DNA of 64,000 nucleotides, taken from Epithemia pelagica (Eukaryota > Bacillariophyta > Bacillariophyceae > Surirellales > Surirellaceae). The stretch is from the NCBI GenBank assembly GCA_946965045.2, contig OX337241.1, positions 3,033,744 to 3,097,743 of the forward strand. Reading direction: 5' to 3'. Below, piece by piece: positions 10,301-20,167 of this stretch. The first letter of the stretch is position 1; each line of letters begins with the position of its first letter. Below the pieces are notes generated by a model. It was not told the origin of the DNA and searched no databases. It worked only from the letters and a program-made list of their open reading frames with translations. A program made the position numbers and the translations under genes.

Positions 10301-10505
10301 GTACCAAATTTTGGCCTTTCTTCTTTTTCATTTTAGTCACTTCAAATACAATTTGCATTTCTTTGTCATCAAGACAACACAAACAAGCAATACTCCATGG
10401 GTGGGTGGCAGGGAGAAACAAACCATAGTGGAAACAGGATCCCTTGTTGGCTTCCTTGAGTAGAAGCACAAAAGCTTCCTCGATAGAGGTCGGTGAAAAA
10501 TCCAT
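7314..10505 (-). CDS. Large transposase-like protein (1063 aa), family uncertain
   Basis: A long uninterrupted ORF starting at ATG 10505. Visible features: basic region KMKKKKGQ near residue 105; an acidic patch (EEENEEEVEAD) near 365; an SCDHGQG motif near 518, which could be the first acidic residue of an RNase-H-like transposase core; a Cys cluster (CISCGDGS...CWCWYC) at about 620-650; HLLLGLGNK followed by a coiled coil (about 745-810); YHGGDLQGNSL near 840; and EEQGERVHQTG near 960 as a possible catalytic Glu helix. The combination H-LLG, Y-GG-GN and E-GE-H recalls large uncharacterised transposon-type proteins of protists and invertebrates (KDZ-like or related). That is family recall, not a search result. 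The C-terminus is Lys/Arg-rich. No flanking terminal repeats were recognised. Confidence 0.6.
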   Translation of the reverse strand: MDFSPTSIEEAFVLLLKEANKGSCFHYGLFLPATHPWSIACLCCLDDKEMQIVFEVTKMKKKKGQNLVRNAADGFDRLLNMAELSYTSRLFTYSEYQDKVETKKRDQKCIWIKLGVGQRALPLYEEPRHLSQPPRRISLKPFVDQLKQAIKQEMQPSLSRSTLSSAAPLPEVCFSPDNPGMDESATIEYRHKMEEHEMIFRTINQFLLPKIFKREQLASRSWWRKPKSFDKDAADIIIKLGQDLRKKREERSAMAVSSTMMSPLAEAKSLHALQKFGIDPSNTWSVSTVLRNLVTLEQSKRKYDLFNVQMGNSTRIRLCRIPKSRNMKCLRENERDHPFLDNILKQFVPDSCSIEREQDHIDEEENEEEVEADGLSSMEHAAAILLAFVGNRYPEAMLSAASSCKNIVVVKPMSVIETTAMLCEAGLNTTQAEIIASHLRVHFGRTVMAGRDKIRKELLVSRSLIPPPTTSSLSLSRSRSVEWFCRDIVETLKTYVISVVKQSSKIPQFHSIDLLWSCDHGQGASRGCLCIITRWIDGDKHCERSEPFLVARAKCRKDTYEILSKTFMPHINQAIAKIIEAGSISVWQRRATEGRERAVLVTLGDETVSNEWDPELRHVPIQCISCGDGSQIMTNYGREGYSSCWCWYCDLSKAEWSRVHRRHGRMWTLQSMAAHRNVLKSSSAAYLNSANNVRGFKTDQQPLLCVEVKDTAPPILHLLLGLGNKVHDSLISQLQSAAEQYTEQYVALETATYQQQDTVASIAEANRSTQLTGPAQQQAKDKLKAAKEKLKLIKQQWEKEAQLPANSKATGQPLRAWIEDVLKKHGIKPAIYHGGDLQGNSLRALLRNRREIFASLWNECLLVWIGMDDSDVVASQDTIKTVLDGYERLLGHLDAVFSLCSIKRYHPTSLDYERLAKQIKQSSYMWRALGLSITPKFHFVEDHLLASVRYYKGVGDLTEEQGERVHQTGLQAEARTKSLNHQSASLSHIVDETISKLPQVRAQVAKVQERKRQKRKEDMRRDENSRQKKLKRDDDHNDLLSLPLRTDPFPCLKSIRIDTIKTR

Positions 10506-11024
10506 TATATCTCTTGAAGAAATGGCACAGCACCAATATAATTTTGTGGGAACCTCTCTTGGGCCGTGTTATCAGTGACACTGGCTTTGTATTGATAACA
10601 GAGATGATTCAGATGAGAAACTGGATGTTGTTCATGGTCAAGCCACTCTAATTTCCGGAACGTGGATGGAACGAAACGCGTTGATCCACGGAGGAGATTG
10701 AGTCGCACTTTGGAGCTTTACTATTTTTAGCGGAATACCGACGGGCGCGCATAAACTACTCTTTATTCTATACTATGTGTGCGTTGAGTATAAATCTGGG
10801 GGCCATCGGAACGTGCTTGGCGTCGCGGAATCAGGCTCGCAGAGGCGCGCCGACCGAGACGAGACAATCCGTCAGTCCGATATTACGCTCCAGCGTGGGT
10901 GAGTTTTGTATTTGGGAAATAAAGTGAATGCTCACAACTGAACCCTGGATCTTGACCGCTGGGGATAAGTCCGAACCCATCATCAATCCATCAATCACAT
11001 AGCATCAAAACTGATGCCTTCTTC
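10506..11024. other. Spacer upstream of first Kelch gene
   Basis: This shared region lies between two divergently transcribed genes. It contains a TATA-like AGTATAAAT at about 10787 and a GC-rich tract (GGCGCGCCGA) near 10850. The 11001-11030 part (agcatcaaaactgatgcctt) recurs before the Kelch gene at 31793. No gene is seen. Confidence 0.4.
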
Positions 11025-11039
11025 CGATCCTCATAAATC
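11025..11039 (+). promoter_or_regulatory. Conserved Kelch upstream box
   Basis: CGATCCTCATAAATC lies 24 bp before the ATG at 11063. The same box precedes five other Kelch genes here, so it may be core promoter or 5' leader. Confidence 0.5.
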
Positions 11040-11062
11040 CGCTGCAGTCATTGTTTGGAACC

Positions 11063-12262
11063 ATGCCCACGACGTTGAAAGAACAAGCATGGCATTCGGG
11101 CCTTGCCTTGTTGAACGAGACACCAGAATGGAATGAAAACGATTGGCCTCCTCTTGTGGGAGGAGCGCGAGACCGTCAAACTACGGTCGTACTTGATCAT
11201 CCCGATAAGGAAAACGATAACTTTCACGACAGACAAACGGTCGTCGTGATGGGAGGTTACAGACAAGCCCCAGGTGCCACGGATTCCGTTCTTGTATTGA
11301 ATCTATCGGACCCAGACAAGCAGTGGCGAGAAGGACCATCCATGGACAAGACACGTGCTGGACATTCCGCTGTTGTTTGCAATGGCGGCGTGTACGTGAT
11401 GGGAGGATACAATCGACTAACTTTGGATTGTATTGAACGAATCGATGCCAATGATTTGATTCAATCATCCTTTACAACCACCACCACGCAGGATAGTTAT
11501 TGGACAACATTGACATGTCGATTATCAACGGGACGAGTGGGATGTTGTGCTGTTGCCGTGCACAACCGATACATCGTTGTAATGGGTGGACGCAGCAATC
11601 GTTATTGGTCGTCGGTGGATATTGTTGATACCAGTAACCACACTACCATTGAGGGACCATCCATGACTGTTCCTCGATCATATTTTGGCAGCGCAGTCGT
11701 TGGACACCGCATCTTTGTCGTTGGAGGCCGAAACAGTGACGAAATACTTGATTCGGTGGAGTATTTGGACTTTGTAGAGGAGAGAAAAGACGACTCTTTG
11801 ATGACAGTCATTTCCTCCTCGTCCGCTTGGACCACTCACTCTGAATTGGTGCTTTCCAACCCTCGAGCTTTTTGTGCAATGGTAGCCGTGGGATTTTGTC
11901 TGGTGGTGGCGGGAGGACGAGGCAATTTAAGTGTGGAAGTCTTGGATACGCTTCGCAACCGCGTGTGGAATCTCCGTCGACTGCAAGAACAACGATGGTG
12001 CTGCAGTATGGTGACAGTTGCCAATCAAGTTGCCGTGATCGGTGGACTGGACAATCGTACCTGTGCGACATTCCCATTAATGGACAAGAATACGTGGTGT
12101 TTTCGACGACTCTATGAGCAGCCTCAGAACGAATGGTACCAGTTCCGGGAAGGAATGGGTATCCGAGATGCTGACATTTCGCGCTTTTCCACCTCGACAT
12201 CAGTTCGTAAACGCGCAAGGTCCAATGCGCACCGTGGTGATGAAGGGAAGGATGAAAATTGA
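11063..12262 (+). CDS. Kelch-repeat propeller protein, paralogue K1 (399 aa)
   Basis: The protein is predicted to be a soluble six-bladed beta-propeller for protein binding. The open frame reaches back to 11051, but ATG 11063 matches the ACCATG start of the paralogues. The N-terminal signature is LKEQAWHSG, then WPPLVGG. Six blades end in Gly doublets in order: VVVMGG, VYVMGG, IVVMGG, IFVVGG, LVVAGG and VAVIGG, each followed at a distance by a conserved W. The C-terminal tail is basic (RKRAR) and then acidic (GDEGKD), possibly a nuclear signal. No signal peptide or membrane segment is seen. The substrate or partner is unknown. The flanking 5' sequence is closest to that of K5. Confidence 0.88.
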   Translation: MPTTLKEQAWHSGLALLNETPEWNENDWPPLVGGARDRQTTVVLDHPDKENDNFHDRQTVVVMGGYRQAPGATDSVLVLNLSDPDKQWREGPSMDKTRAGHSAVVCNGGVYVMGGYNRLTLDCIERIDANDLIQSSFTTTTTQDSYWTTLTCRLSTGRVGCCAVAVHNRYIVVMGGRSNRYWSSVDIVDTSNHTTIEGPSMTVPRSYFGSAVVGHRIFVVGGRNSDEILDSVEYLDFVEERKDDSLMTVISSSSAWTTHSELVLSNPRAFCAMVAVGFCLVVAGGRGNLSVEVLDTLRNRVWNLRRLQEQRWCCSMVTVANQVAVIGGLDNRTCATFPLMDKNTWCFRRLYEQPQNEWYQFREGMGIRDADISRFSTSTSVRKRARSNAHRGDEGKDEN

Positions 12263-12480
12263 AATTTGCAACGTATTGCATGTATGTCGTAACAATAGTG
12301 GAATTATAGCATTATCATATTACTCTCAAACAGTAGTTGTAGTGTTTTCTTGATGATATTGCGACCTATAGAGATATCATGTACACCGTTGTACTAGTAG
12401 AAAACGAAAGTTACACTATCAGGCCTTGGATATAGATGCCCATGGTACCATGCCTCTCTGCTCGTGAATGAGTCAAGTTA
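12263..12480. repeat. Kelch 3'-flank repeat, copy 1
   Basis: The sequence from the stop codon (GAAATTTGCAACGTATTGCA...) through CATGTACACCGTTGTACTAG to CATGGTACCATGCCTCTCTG recurs after K3 (20165-20400), K4 (29113-29360) and K7 (39487-39735). The duplication unit therefore extends at least 220 bp past the gene. It probably contains the 3' UTR. Confidence 0.75.
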
Positions 12481-13890
12481 TCTTCCACAGTAGGGGTTCG
12501 TTTGTCCGTGTTCTTTCCACTCTTTCCTCCAGTAACCGACGCATCCGGCTCTACACTAATATCTTCCTTGAGCTCTTGTTTTTTTTTGGGAGTCATGTTT
12601 GCCACCCAAAACTTGTGCCAAGAGTTGCTGTATCCTTGTCAAGAGTCTATGCTGCACTCGCTTTCTTTCCTTGTCCGTGCAGGTTTCAAAGGGCAATTCC
12701 AAGACAATGGCTTGTGCCAAGGAACCGGCATAAAAGGGCAGCATGAGCATGGTCAGCGTTTTGGTCACTTTCCATCCTTGACAATGAATGGCGGCAATCA
12801 CAAAGACCAACATGCCCAACAAGACAATAATGGAAATTCAAATATTTTCCGATTCAATTTCCACGATACTCGGTTTGCTCGGCCACGCCGTAGAGAGGAT
12901 CCAGGGAATGGGCAACCCGGCCAAAATGTCAAAAATATTACTCCCAATCGAACTGCTGACGGCCATGTCTCCCGATCCGCGGCGAGCGACAATGACACTG
13001 GACTACAAGTCTGGCACTGAAGTTCCAGCCGCCAAGACGGTCAATTCCCTGATAACCGATGGAATGCCCAAGGTATTTCCAATAATCTCCGTCCACAAAA
13101 CCATGAGATAGGAAAAGTCTCCAATCCAGGCAATGGACAAGAAAAAGGACAGATAAGACCATCGACCGCCCCATCCCGGTCGTCGAACACCGGGCACGGT
13201 GACGGCCAAACAAAACACGAGCCGAAAGACCACAAGGTATTGGACCAACGCCAAACACATCGAGACGACCGAGTCGTCCGGATCGCGCGTGGGTGGTTTC
13301 AAACTTTCCCAGACCCCCCTCCTTGTCTTCTTCCACCGCCTTTTTCTGCCGTACGTACAAGATACCTTTCGGTACCATTTCGAAAGTTCTTCAAAGGTAA
13401 TTTCCTCGCGACTTCCTTCCTTATACATGGCCGACAAGGCATTGGTCACATCTTGATCGGTAGTGGTGGGATCCAAAATCGACCAAGAGCGCTCAAATTT
13501 CATGCTTGCCCAAGGTTCCACTCTGGTTCGTGTCCAAGGTTTCAAAGATGGAATGCACTTGCACTCGAATCAATTCTTGCGAACTGGAATACCAGGTATT
13601 GAATTCGGCTCGACTGATTTTGTCATCGCCATCTTGATCCAATTCGTTAAAGACATCGTCCAATTCTTGTTCCGTCATGGTATTGTGAACATCCAAGACG
13701 GTCTAAAGAGTCGGCGCAATTCGTCCTTGTCAATATGACCATTGCCATTTGTATCAATCCGATCAAAGACGTAATCGGCGTCGCTGGAAATCTTGGCGAC
13801 AATGCCCATTCCACCACTGTGGACCCATGATTCGGGATAGCGCAACAACTTCAGAAGTCCGGCCCGAAAGGTTCCTTGCCATTGCAAATG
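12480..13890 (-). pseudogene. EF-hand Na+/Ca2+ exchanger (CaCA family) pseudogene
   Basis: On the minus strand the remains read in order: EF-hand DTNGNGHIDKDE (about 13770-13740), frameshift near 13690, EF-hand DQDGDDKISRAEF and DTNQSGTL, frameshift near 13500, then transmembrane segments and the alpha-2 ion-binding repeat (GTSVPDL at about 13020). A TAG directly after this replaces the next Leu codon. It continues with [10 protein letters not shown], a TGA near 12835, and two more hydrophobic segments. A run of nine A bases near 12580 shifts the C-terminal tail (KEDISVEPD...). The family normally imports or extrudes Ca2+ in exchange for Na+ (with or without K+). The alpha-1 half is not recognisable. 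At least two stops and three shifts make it non-functional. Confidence 0.8.
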
Positions 13891-14439
13891 CGTGTTGGTA
13901 TGTCGTGGTGGTGGTGGTGGGTGGCGAACGTTTCATCCACCACCAATCGTTTCGTATTGCGTTGTGGTTGCTGCAAACTTTTTTGACTGTGTCACTCCGC
14001 GCCGCTTGTTCCACCACCATCAACTGCGGATCATGGTGATCATCATCGCCATCTTGCGAATGGGTCAAATCTTGCCCAACCAGACTGTTCCGACACTGCC
14101 CGCCACTGGACAATGCGTCGCTCGTTCTTTGGCTTCCATGGCCTATTGGAATTGTAGACAAGAGGACGAGAAGAATGGACTTGAATGGCCAAGTCGAGGG
14201 ATGGGATGCATCCAAACACTGCGTATCTTCACCAATTTGAGCATACGCCTTTTCTTGTACGTTGACCACGGTCGTAAATGTCGAATCACTTGTAGCCTTG
14301 ACGATAAGACTTTTTTTCTGGAGGCTTTTGATCACAGAATCACAGAAGAAGAGAGGGAGTCTAGGAGCGTCGTATTCCATCGATTTCCATGTTGGATCAG
14401 CATCTGTCAGAGCTGTGAGAGAATGCGCTCCAAAATGTA

Positions 14440-14795
14440 GTTCGTAGGACCAAGGGTAGAATGGTGCGTTCCATAAAAACGTTCGACGAGATGACTTGGA
14501 AATGAAAGGGATTGTCGATCTGTGAACCTATTCATCATATACAAAAAAGGATACAAATGTCGCTCCCTCGTCGTTGTCGACCACAAAAGATACTTTTTAT
14601 GGCGTGTCATGAAATCTATGTGCGATTGATTTCCCTTCACCATCGTACGCAGGACAGGCACACCTTTTCTGTCTTCACCGCGCGGTCTCCAGTCTCTACT
14701 CTCCACGCAACTTCCACGCGTTGCTCTATTTTACAAATAGGTAGACCCTCTCGTCGTGCTGTCATTTCTCGTCGACGTTGTCAAGCACCGTGACC
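14440..14795. repeat. Spacer repeat upstream of K2
   Basis: Segments such as CCATAAAA...GAGATGACTTGGAAA and GACCACAAAAGATACTTTTT at 14465-14610 recur at 38936-39010 and 57770-57890. It is a diverged duplicated spacer and no gene is seen. The CGATCCTCATAAAT box present before other Kelch genes is absent here. Confidence 0.5.
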
Positions 14796-15944
14796 ATGAC
14801 AACGACACTGCAAAAGCAAGCATGGCTGTCGGGCCTTGTCCTGTTAGACGATGAGACACCTGAATGGAATTTCGAGGACTGGCCTCCTCTTGAGGGTGGA
14901 TGGCGCTGGCATCATGCTACGGTCATAATTGATCATCCCGATAACAACAAGGAACAAACGGTCGTCGTGTTGGGAGGTTACAGACAAGCCCCAGGTGCCA
15001 CGGGTTCCGTTCTTGTATTGAATCTATCGGACCCAGACAAGCAGTGGCGAGAAGGACCATCCATGGACAAGACACGTGCTGGACATGCCGCTGTTGTGTG
15101 CAATGGCGGCGTTTACGTAATGGGCGGATTCAATCGAGTTTGGGTGGATTCTATTGAACGAATCGATGCCAATGATTTGCTTCGATCATCTTTGACAACC
15201 ACCACCACGCATGAGAGCAGTTGGACGGCATTGACATGTCGACTTTCAACGGGCCGAGATGGATGTTGTGCTGTTGCGGTGCATGATCGATACATTGTTG
15301 TAATGGGTGGCTACAGCGATCGTCATTTGTCGTCGGTGGATATTATTGATACCAGGAACCACACTGTCACTGAAGGACCATCCATGAATGTTCCTCGATT
15401 TTGTTGTGCCAGTGCGGTCATTGGTCACCGCATCTTTGTCGTTGGAGGTCATAACGATGAGCATGGCTGTCTTTACACGGTGGAGTATTTGGACTATGCA
15501 ACACCCTGTGACAATGATGAGACAAAAAAGGAGACTGGCTCGACGTTCATTTCTTTCTCACCCACCTGGATCACTCATTCGGAGTTGAGGCTTTCCAATT
15601 CACGAGGTTCTTGTGCAATGGTTGCCATGGGATCTTGTCTAGTGGTGGCGGGAGGAGGATGGGGCAATTCAACCGTGGAAGTGTTGGATACGAACCGCAA
15701 CCGCGTTTGGAATCTCCCATCACTCGGAAATGACCGCTTTGACTGCACTATGGTGGCTGTTGCCAATCAAGTTGCCGTGATTGGTGGATGGGAGAATCCT
15801 TCCTGTACAACATTACCACTCCTGGATAGAAATTCGTGGTGTTTTCGCCGTCTCTGTGAGCAGCAATCGAACGGATGGTATCATTCTCTTGAAGGTGTGG
15901 GTATCCGAGATGCTGATATCTCACACTTCTTCACATCGACATGA
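14796..15944 (+). CDS. Kelch-repeat protein, paralogue K2 (382 aa, truncated tail)
   Basis: It has the same architecture as K1: LQKQAWLSG, WPPLEGGWR, then six blades with Gly doublets. ATG 14796 sits in the ACCATGAC context shared by the family. It stops at a TGA where K6 has a TCA codon (ACA TCA GCA versus ACA TGA GCT). The downstream codons still encode the family's RKRAR...GDEG tail in frame up to a TAG, so a single-base nonsense change removed about 20 residues. The upstream box of the other copies is missing. It may be a gene on the way to decay. Confidence 0.85.
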   Translation: MTTTLQKQAWLSGLVLLDDETPEWNFEDWPPLEGGWRWHHATVIIDHPDNNKEQTVVVLGGYRQAPGATGSVLVLNLSDPDKQWREGPSMDKTRAGHAAVVCNGGVYVMGGFNRVWVDSIERIDANDLLRSSLTTTTTHESSWTALTCRLSTGRDGCCAVAVHDRYIVVMGGYSDRHLSSVDIIDTRNHTVTEGPSMNVPRFCCASAVIGHRIFVVGGHNDEHGCLYTVEYLDYATPCDNDETKKETGSTFISFSPTWITHSELRLSNSRGSCAMVAMGSCLVVAGGGWGNSTVEVLDTNRNRVWNLPSLGNDRFDCTMVAVANQVAVIGGWENPSCTTLPLLDRNSWCFRRLCEQQSNGWYHSLEGVGIRDADISHFFTST

Positions 15945-18894
15945 GCTCGTAAACGCGCAAGGTCCAATACTCAAAGTGGTGATGAAGGGACGGATGAAGC
16001 CTAGACGTTTATTTCTCGAGTGGTTGACTTCTTTTCTACATTCGATTGCAATCCTAGAACCTAGTAAGTGGTTACTCAAAAGTAGAAAGAACATGTTGCA
16101 AGATAGAATGTGCTTGTTTGTTGTCAAAGACGTGGAAGGAACGACCAACTTTTTTGTCTCTACAAGTGGTAGTGCCACTTATGCGACCCACATCGATGTC
16201 GTACTCAACGGCAATCCGGTTTGTCCTCGCCATTCTGTGTTCATGACGATGGAATAGTGCAGAGTAGTTTTCCTGTTGGTGGCAGGGCAAATCCATACAT
16301 GTTTTATGACATGACGGGTGCTGTGACTGTCAATGGTATTCGATCCTGTCGTTTCTTGGCATGGAAAGCTGTTGCTACGACACAGTTTTGCTGTGGACCA
16401 CGACCATTGGTGGATCATCTCTTACCATCCAAACCTTACTTGAATAGCGCCGAGGGAGACTCTCCGCAGTAATCGGTTGCGGTATTGGTGGACTTCTTGT
16501 CTGGATTGAGTTAAGAAGTATGTGTAGTCCTTGCGGTCCTTGTTGCATCGGCATCGTATACTCGTCTGTATGTGAACCTGGATAATGTTCTTGCTGTTCT
16601 GCTTCTGATTAAGTGCTGGTGTAAACAAGGACTCTTTGGTGTGGTTGTCGTATTATCTAGTAGAGGAATCCGCATGGGCCTTGCATGTTTCCTCGTTTCG
16701 TTTGTTGGATTGTGATAAGTCTGGAAAACCAAAAAAACTTGTACCACTCTGGCTCTTGTGGTGGTCGCTGGAGTTTGTACTTGTGGTGGTCATTGTCGCT
16801 GTTGACTCGCGTTGTTGTTTTAGGTGGTGGTTGGTTCCTCCTTCTTGGAGCCATAAATCAATCGACGAATTAGAAGTATAGTGGTGATATTAATGTGCCA
16901 TTCGTTTCGATGTGTGGGGCTGGTGGCCCTTCGTTCCAAAAAATATAAACTGGTCGAGGTAGTCGTCATTTGGTCCACCAATTGCCGATGCATCGACGGA
17001 AACCATTCATTCGCTTCAATTGGAAAATGCGAGAGGGACGACGAAACGGGATGCCTGTTGTGCATGCGACGATTGTTGTTGTTGTTGTTTCGGTCTTGTT
17101 GATGGATCGAGAATCTTTATTTTTCCATGAGCAGGACGGTTCTTCTTGCTGTTGTTGTTTGGGTTTAACTCTCGTTGTTGTTGTTACGTGCAGTCATCAT
17201 CATTGTAGTGCGAGCAAATGACTGCGTGGTCTTTGGTCTTTTCCACCACGAATCACGAGTTAAGGCATCTATTGATCGTGCTCCTTGTGTCGCTTGGTTC
17301 ATGGTCGAATCCGATGAATCCAATAAAAGGACGAAACGGGTGTCCGCTTCTGCTATGGTTCTTGCTAGAAATTGACAAAGGGTTGACTTGTTGTCGCCAT
17401 TTCAAGCAGCAACGGGATGGCAATATTGTTCGCATTGATTCTGGAGCAGCACGAGCGGGGAACAGCCACACATTGGTGTCATTGGCAGGCGGAAACGTAC
17501 CTGTCGATACTCCTCGACACACAGAAAAGCATCTCGGTCGGTGCGAGCGCATTTCTTCTTCGGAATGCGAGCCCATGGGACTATATCGTGAATGAGAAAA
17601 CAGGTTGGCACAAGATTTGGCAAGGGGCATCGACCATGGTTCAGACCGGAAGTGAAAGAGGAAAACTGGAAGCACCCCGCAGTCCATACGACACCAATAT
17701 TCTCTTCATTTTCTTTCTCCGCGCACCATCTATGATGTTCGAGAGCACAAATAATGCTGGTGAGATGACAGTCCTTTTGTTCTTGGATACACTCGGAGTG
17801 TTTCTTGGAATTGGCAACAGTTCTATCTGTTGTTGAAAATATCGGATCATCTTGTTGTGGAAGATCATGGTCGTGCACCGCGCCAGAAACACCTTCACGA
17901 AACAACGTCTAAGAAGGCACAGCGACTCGTTCGAAGGGTGGTCTCGGATTCGGCCAAGCATCAATTTGTGCGGTTGGGTCCTTGCATGATACATACCTGC
18001 AGTTCTCGAAACATGATCCTTGTCCATGTAGCTTCGTGACGACCCCCGTGTTGGTGGTTTATCATTGTGGTGCTGGTGGGCCGTGTTCAAAAATATAACC
18101 AACTGGTCTTATTTTGTCCTGAACCACCAATCGTCAATGCTTCGATCGAAACCATTCATTCGTTACTATAGGCAATTACGCGAAGGAGGACAAAACCCTG
18201 GATGCCTGCTGTGCATGCGACAATTGTTGTTGTTCTTGTTGTTCGGGTCCTCTATATGTGGATCGGAAATCCTGATTTTTCTCTTCTTGTCGTGCTCCTC
18301 AACGAACAAGCAGGACGGTAGTTCTTGTTGATGTTTGGGTGTAACTGGTTGTGGTTGTTTTTGTGTTGTCGGCATCATCGTAGCACAATCGAATGACTGT
18401 GTTACCATTGCTGCTTTCCCGCCACGAACCACGAGTTTCGACATCTGTTGGTCGTGCTCCTTGTGTGGCTTGGTTCATGGTCTCTTGTGGTCAATGAATC
18501 TGACAAAAGGACGAAACGGGTGGATTCCAATGTCCGATGATGAGAGGAGCAGTAATAGGACGAAAAGTACGACAAGCTAAAAACCTTGTGGACCCTGTTG
18601 TCCGCTTCTCTGATGGTTCTTTTTTGGAAATCGAGCATGGTTGGTTGCTGCTTCTCTACATTCCTCGTCCGTCGTCTTGTGAAGAACGAATCATTATTGA
18701 TCGAGCAAAGATGGAATGGAACCATCAAGGGGAAGGAAGAAGTCTCTGGGACTGACGCAACTGGGTCGACAGCGGTTCCATTAAACTCCTCCGCTGGGGA
18801 TTACAGTATATACTCTTCTTTTTCCAGTCCACACGTCCACACCCATCCGAGCAGCCCACTGCAATCTATTACACAGTCATCAGTGTGCTCCTTT
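15945..18894. repeat. Gene-poor mosaic spacer between K2 and K3
   Basis: No convincing gene is seen. Several blocks recur downstream of K6: 16110-16170 and 16385-16510 correspond to about 36980-37045 and 37390-37510; 16900-17060 and 18065-18200 both correspond to 37650-37810; 18585-18720 corresponds to 38060-38190. TTG/GTT-rich tracts are common. The open frames here are short, share no domain with known families and are not kept open in the paralogous copies. Confidence 0.55.
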
Positions 18895-18907
18895 GATCCT
18901 CATAAAT
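18895..18907 (+). promoter_or_regulatory. Conserved Kelch upstream box
   Basis: GATCCTCATAAAT lies 30 bp before ATG 18938, as in the other members. Confidence 0.45.
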
Positions 18908-18937
18908 GCGCTGCGGTCAACAAAAGGAAGACTGAGC

Positions 18938-20167
18938 ATGACTCTGAAAGAACAAGCATGGCAGTCGGACCTTTTCCTTTCAGACGAGACAGCAGAATGG
19001 AATGAAAACGATTGGCCTCCTCTTCAGGGTGGATGGCGTTTTCTTCATGCTACGGTCGTACTCGATCATCTCGACAAGGAACTCCACAACGACAACAACA
19101 AGGCACAAATTGTTGTCGTGTTGGGAGGAATTCAACAACGCCGAGGCTATGTGAATTCTATTCTTTTATTGAATCTGGCAGACCCAGACAAGCAATGGCG
19201 AGAAGGGCCACCCATGAACCAGAAACGTGCTGGACATGGCGCTGTTGTGTGCAACGGAGCCGTCTACGCCATGGGAGGTCGCACAGGAGGATACCGTGAT
19301 GGAGCAAATTTGGACTGCATCGAACGCATTGATGGCAACGATCTATTACAATCATCTTTAACAACAACCAGCATCACACATGAAAGCCATTGGAAAACAT
19401 TGACATGTCATTTATCAACGGGCCGATGTGGATGTTGTGCTGTCGCGGTTCACAACCGATATATCGTTGTAATGGGTGGCTACAATAATCGTTATTTGTC
19501 GTCGGTGGATATTATAGATACCAGCAATGACACTGTCACTGCAGGACCAAGCATGACTGTTCCACGACAATGGTGTGCCAGTGCGGTCATTGGCCACCGC
19601 ATCTTTGTCGTTGGAGGCCATGGCGAGCATGGTTTTCTTGACACTGTGGAGTATTTGGACTATGCCAGACCGTGTGACAATCATGAGACAAAAAAGGAAA
19701 CTGGTTTGACATTCATTTCCTTCTCGACCACTTGGATCACTCATTCGGAGTTGAGGCTTTCCAATGCACAAAGTTCTTGTGCAATGGTTGCCGTTGGATC
19801 TTGTCTGGTGGTTGCGGGTGGACAAGGCCATTCAACCGTGGAAGTCTTGGATACGCGCCGCAACCGCGTTTGGAATCTCCCACCATTGGATAATCACCGC
19901 GACGACTGCAGTACGGTGACTGTTGCCAATCAAGTTGCCGTGATAAGTGGCTGGGGAAGTCCTACCTGTGCGACATTACCACTACTGGACAAGCATACGT
20001 GGTGTTTTCAACGACTCTTTGACCAGCAGTTCAACATATGGTGTCTATTTCGGGAAGGAAGGAATATCCAACATGCTGATAACTCGCCTTTCCCCACCTG
20101 GACATCAGATCGTAAACGAGCAAGGCCCCACACGCACCGTGGTGATGAAGGGAAGGATGGAACTTGA
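18938..20167 (+). CDS. Kelch-repeat propeller protein, paralogue K3 (409 aa)
   Basis: The open frame extends to 18893, but ATG 18938 (MTLKEQAWQS) matches the family N-terminus. The order is WPPLQGGWR followed by six blades with Gly doublets (VVVLGG, VYAMGG, IVVMGG, IFVVGG, LVVAGG, VAVISG). The last doublet is changed to SG. The second blade carries an insertion (GGRTGGYRDGANLD). The basic-acidic tail RKRARPHTHRGDEGKDGT is intact. Its 3' flank is shared with K1, K4 and K7. Confidence 0.87.
   Translation: MTLKEQAWQSDLFLSDETAEWNENDWPPLQGGWRFLHATVVLDHLDKELHNDNNKAQIVVVLGGIQQRRGYVNSILLLNLADPDKQWREGPPMNQKRAGHGAVVCNGAVYAMGGRTGGYRDGANLDCIERIDGNDLLQSSLTTTSITHESHWKTLTCHLSTGRCGCCAVAVHNRYIVVMGGYNNRYLSSVDIIDTSNDTVTAGPSMTVPRQWCASAVIGHRIFVVGGHGEHGFLDTVEYLDYARPCDNHETKKETGLTFISFSTTWITHSELRLSNAQSSCAMVAVGSCLVVAGGQGHSTVEVLDTRRNRVWNLPPLDNHRDDCSTVTVANQVAVISGWGSPTCATLPLLDKHTWCFQRLFDQQFNIWCLFREGRNIQHADNSPFPTWTSDRKRARPHTHRGDEGKDGT

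Noticed and set aside
11808-12281. Antisense frames across the Kelch genes
   Set aside because: They recur at equivalent places in several copies only because the sense codons are conserved; no domain or start context supports them.
13763-14380. 205-residue minus-strand frame upstream of the exchanger pseudogene
   Set aside because: Only its last part overlaps the EF-hand region in another frame; the rest is low-complexity His/Asp/Thr and could be a decayed loop, so it was not added to the pseudogene span.
16200-18890. Many short plus and minus frames with Val/Leu runs
   Set aside because: They come from TTG/GTT-rich repeats and are not kept in the paralogous spacer at 36.9-38.9 kb.
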